Assembly (NCBI RefSeq): GCF_016808335.1
Contig: NC_053137.1
Span: forward strand, 5,283,904 to 5,347,903
Direction of reading: 5' to 3'
Length of the DNA stretch: 64,000 nucleotides
Source of the DNA: Panicum virgatum
Lineage: Eukaryota > Streptophyta > Magnoliopsida > Poales > Poaceae
Both the position numbers and the translations under genes were made by a program. A model generated the notes under the pieces. The model saw only the letters and a list, made by a program, of their open reading frames with translations, made no database searches and had not been told where the DNA came from. How positions within the stretch are numbered: the first letter of the stretch is position 1; every line of letters begins with the position of its first letter. Of this stretch, positions 60,735 to 64,000 are shown piece by piece.

Positions 60735-60941
60735 AGCCAACTCAGCGTGTTGGCTTCTCATTCATATTTATTATTATTTTTTTACCGGCCAACTCAACGT
60801 GTTGGCCCCCCCTTTTTTTTTACCGGCCAACTCAACGTGTTGGCCTATCTCTCTTTTTATTTTATTTTTACTGGCCAACTCAACGTGTTGGCCTATCTCT
60901 CTTTTTATTTTATTTTTACTGGCCAACTCAACGTGTTGGCC
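60735..60941. repeat. Five-copy hairpin array between the PMD gene and pol of G4
   Basis: Five 21-bp imperfect palindromes, each GGCCAAC, 7 nt, GTTGGCC (the first has AGCC/GGCT ends), start at 60735, 60787, 60825, 60873 and 60921. They are separated by T-rich linkers; the last two units are identical 48-bp repeats. The array sits in the ~370 bp between the 3' end of the antisense gene and the 3' end of pol. Rho-independent terminator logic does not apply in plants, so its role is open. Confidence 0.85.
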
Positions 60942-60990
60942 AATTACACTGCAGCCAGAAGGATCTCATCAGCTTTTGTCACTCGCTCTC

Positions 60991-63900
60991 TCACATGCTC
61001 GGGAAATACTTCTTGAGGTGTTGGCCATTGACAGCGACAGGAAACTTGACACCGTCCAATTCCTCGAGCATGTATGCATTCCCAGGCAAAACCTGATCAA
61101 CCTTGTACGGCCCGTGCCAAGTTGGAGACCATCTACCAAACTTTTTATCTTTAGTTCCCAATGGCAATACTGCCTCCCAAACCAAGTCTCCCACCTAGAA
61201 ATTCTTAGGCTTGACCCTCTTGTTGTATGCACGAGCAACTTTAGCCTTATTTTCTTTGATCTTCTCTAGCGACCAAAGCCTTAGCTCTGTCAGGTCCTCC
61301 ACGTTGTCATTCATCAAGGCTGCATACTGTTCAGTTGTCAGATCATTCTGGAACTCGACACGCCTTGATCCGGCCGTGATCTCCCATGGTAACACAGCAT
61401 CTTGGCCGTAGACTAGATGGTACGGTGATGTCTTGGTGGACCCATGACATGAAATACGATATGCCCACAAAGCTTCTGATAACACCTCATGCCAGCGCCT
61501 AGGATATTCATCGATCTTTCTCTTTATGAGCTTGATGAGGCTCTGGTTGGATGCTTCAGCCTATCCATTAGCTTGGGCATAATATGGGGATGACCTGATC
61601 AGCTTAATTCCCATGTCATCGGCAAACTTCCTGAATTCCTCTGATATAAAGACTGATCCTCCATCGGTCGTAATGGTCTGAGGAATTCCAAATCTGTGAA
61701 TGATATGCTCTTTGACAAAGCCGATCACATCTTTCGACGCTACTGACCTCATGGGCACTGCTTCTACCCATTTTGTGAAATAATCTGTAGCAGCTAGAAC
61801 CCATTGGTGTCCCTTGCTAGACGACGGGTTGATCTGACCAATCATGTCCATGGCCCAACCTCTGAATGGCCATGGCTTGATGATAGGATTCATTACTGAT
61901 GCTGGCACTATCTGAATTTTTCCAAACCTCTGACATGCCTGACACCCTTTGTAATATTTGAAACAATCTTCAAGCATAGTGGGCCAGTAATAACCCGATC
62001 GCCTAATCAGCCACTTCATCTTATGAGCCGATTGATGAGTACCGCAAGCTCCTTCATGAACCTCATGCAAGAGCCGATTTGACTCTGAAGGTCCCAGATA
62101 TTTAAGTAGTAGTCCTTCCAAGGTCCTATAGAACATGTCATCCCCTATCAGAACATACTTCATGGCCTTGAGTCTTATCCTTCTGGGTGCCCCCCGAGCC
62201 GAATCCTTCAAGTAATTGAAGATATCAGCTCTCCAGTCTCCGGGTTCTAGAAACTGAACCTCCACGTTAACTCCATCGGCTGTTTCCCTGTACCCGAAAG
62301 CCATCTGTGCCAGATCATTGGCTTCATTGTTCAGAGTTCTGCATATCCAGTGGAAATTGACGTACCTAAATTGTGACATCAACTCATGGCACTGCATCCA
62401 TATCAGAAATAGAGCCTCGCTCTCACATCTATATTCTTCCGTGAGCTGAGAAATCACCAGCTTTGAATCTCCAAAAATTTCCACCGCTTCTGCACCAGCT
62501 TCAAGGAGCAGTTCCATCCCTTTGCGAACGGCTTCATATTCCACCAAATTATTGGTGCATGGGGCAGTCATCCTGATGGAAAAAGAGTAAGTCGTCCCTC
62601 GAGGTGACACCAACAGAATTCCCACACCGCATCCATCATCACAAGCCGATCCGTCGAAAAACATAGCCCAAGCACGAATAAATAGTGCAGCAATATCCGT
62701 GCTGATCCTGTCTGCAACAAGATCCGCCAGTTCCTGTCCTTTAACTGCTTTTGTAGGCTGATACCGAATATCGAACTCTGACAATGCAAACATCCATTTC
62801 CCAAGCCGGCCTTTCAGGACAGGAGCCGACAGCATATGCTTTATGACATCCAATTTGCATATGACAATTGTTACTGCCGAGAGAAAAATATGACGAAGCT
62901 TTGTACATGTAAAGAATAAGCAAAGGCAAAGCTTCTCAATTTCAGGGTACCTGGTCTCGGCGTCTAACATGCGTCTGCTGAGATAGAAAACCACCCTCTC
63001 CTGGCAGTCGTGCTTCTGGACTAACACCGAAGCAATGGAAGCGTCACCCACGGATAGGTACACGTAGAACGGCCTATCTTGCTGAGGAGGAACCAACACT
63101 GGAGGCTTGGACAAATATTCTTTAATTTCATCGAAAGCTTGCTGCTGTTCTGCCCCCCAGCGAAACTCATCATCGGATTTGATCTTTACTAAACCCATGA
63201 ACGGTTCAATACGCCCAGACAGATTAGAAATAAATTGTCTGACAAAGTTAATTTTACCGATGAGCTTCTGCAACTCTTTCTTCGTAGTTGGTGGCTTCAT
63301 CGTCTTCACAGCTTCTTGACTTTTCAGGCCGATCTCGATTCCCCGTTCATGCGCCAAGAATCCCAGAAATTGACCGGCCGATACTCCAAAGGCGCACTTC
63401 TTTGGGTTCATTTTAAGCCCAAACCTTCGAGTCCATTCCAAAACTTGGCGCAGATCTTCTAGATGCCCCCCAGCTGATTTGGACTTGACCACAACATCAT
63501 CAATATAAATCTCTACCAATTTGCCGATGAGATCATGAAAAATATAATTCATGGCACGTTGGTACGTTGCACCGGCATTTTTCAGTCCAAAGGTCATAAC
63601 CAAATATTCGAACAAGCTGACTGCGCCTGGTACTCTGAACGCAGTCTTGTTCACGTCTTCTGGGGCCATGAAGATCTGGTTGTAACCAGCATTACCGTCC
63701 ATAAAACTCATCATCTTGTGGCTGGCAGTTGCGTTGATCAATGTCTCTGCAACAGGCATCGGGTACTCGTCCTTTGGCGTCGCTCTGTTGAGATCTCTAA
63801 AATCGACGCAAACACGCCATCGGCCATCCTTCTTTTGCACCGGTACCACACTGGAGATCCATTCTGCATACCGGCATGGCCTAATGAACCCAGCATCCAA

Positions 63901-64000
63901 CATCTTCTCCACCTATTTCTTGACTTCTTCTAGGACTTCGGCCTTCATCTGACGTGCTCGTTGCTGAAACGGCCGAAACCCTTTCTTAAGCGGGAACCGA
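60991..64000 (-). pseudogene. pol: pol of G4: RT, two RNase H domains and integrase
   Basis: Reading leftward, the RT has the box EIYIDDVVVKS intact and NAGATYQRAMN. The gypsy RNase H is degenerate: its first Asp is lost in FYVYLSVGDASIAS. The archaeal RNase H keeps D (FFDGSACDDGCG), E (NNLVEYEAVRKG), D (IFGDSKLVI) and D (NEANDLAQMA). The integrase zinc domain ends in GCQACQRF, with core D (AATDYFTKWVEA) and D (TTDGGSVF) present. The protein ends at HLKKYFPSM (60991). Three in-frame TAGs occur at 63915, 61563 and 61197, each where Gln would fit (EVKK-VEK, YAQANG-AEA, KPKNF-VGD). Pol continues beyond the right edge. Confidence 0.9.

Larger units (their letters stand above)
55258..64000 (-). 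mobile_element. Ty3/gypsy element G4, Tat lineage with antisense genes, running off the right edge
   Basis: Left to right it has the 3' LTR, a PPT, two plus-strand (antisense) genes, a hairpin array, and pol on the minus strand. The 5' LTR, PBS, gag and protease lie beyond 64000. The lineage is Tat because a second, archaeal-type RNase H with its D-E-D-D residues lies between a degenerate gypsy RNase H and the integrase. It inserted into the 3' LTR of G1 after that LTR had formed. Pol carries three TAG stops. Confidence 0.85.

Noticed and set aside
60735..60941. CRISPR-like array reading of the regularly spaced palindromes
   Set aside because: The linkers are near-identical T-rich repeats, not unique spacers, and the setting is a plant retroelement.
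60691..61269. Plus-strand ORF of 192 codons over the hairpin array and the end of pol
   Set aside because: It consists of the repeat array read through into the antisense of pol; no protein is plausible.

Overview
The window looks like nuclear DNA of a grass (Poaceae, probably panicoid). It has multi-exon plant genes with GT-AG introns, a GC-rich single-exon MCTP gene, a grass-type MITE, a plant L1-like LINE tail, and more than 40 kb of nested Ty3/gypsy LTR retrotransposons of the Tekay, Athila-like and Tat types. Nothing prokaryotic is visible.

Region 1 (1-20.6 kb) is the gene-bearing part. An aldehyde oxidase gene on the minus strand (8066 down to 2094) has nine recognisable exons. It carries a one-base frameshift in exon 5 and lacks its last exon, the one that normally holds the catalytic Glu of the molybdenum site. 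Beyond its 3' end lie a 5'-truncated LINE and a nearly identical inverted copy of 899 bp of the same gene (1-899). Next come an LTO1/ORAOV1-like gene (minus, 11076-10651) with a tandem copy of its own 3' end, an organellar prolyl-tRNA synthetase (plus, 11 exons, 11662-16126), and an intronless QUIRKY-type MCTP gene (minus, 19827-16690). LTO1 and ProRS diverge from a promoter region rich in TGGGCY boxes. ProRS and MCTP converge.

Region 2 (20635-64000) is a retrotransposon nest. The outermost element (G1, Tekay-type chromovirus, plus strand) has its 5' LTR at 20635-23530 and its 3' LTR from 54272. Its RT is split by a 3.6-kb solo LTR (26019-29600, target duplication ATAAA). Its RNase H start is split by a Tat-type element (G2, minus strand, 30152-52235, target duplication CTATT). 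G2 contains a further LTR fragment of its own kind (38005-38680), an Athila-like element (G3, minus strand, 38681-48931) and a solo LTR (49263-50478, target duplication GGACC). A second Tat-type element (G4, minus strand) sits in the 3' LTR of G1 and runs off the right edge (55258-64000). The solo LTR at 49263 is of the G4 family.

The most interesting feature is shared by the two Tat-type elements. Each carries genes on the strand opposite to its pol, between the 3' LTR and the 3' end of pol. G2 carries a gene with a 'putative gypsy type transposon' (PF04195-like) domain followed by Ala-rich repeats and coiled coil. G4 carries an acidic Ser-rich ORF plus a five-exon plant-mobile-domain (PMD) gene with its own TATA box and intact splice sites. 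In both elements the gap between the converging antisense gene and pol holds an array of unrelated but similarly shaped hairpins. All of these retroelements are degenerate. Many stop codons are TAG where a CAG (Gln) codon is likely, consistent with loss of methylated CHG cytosines.
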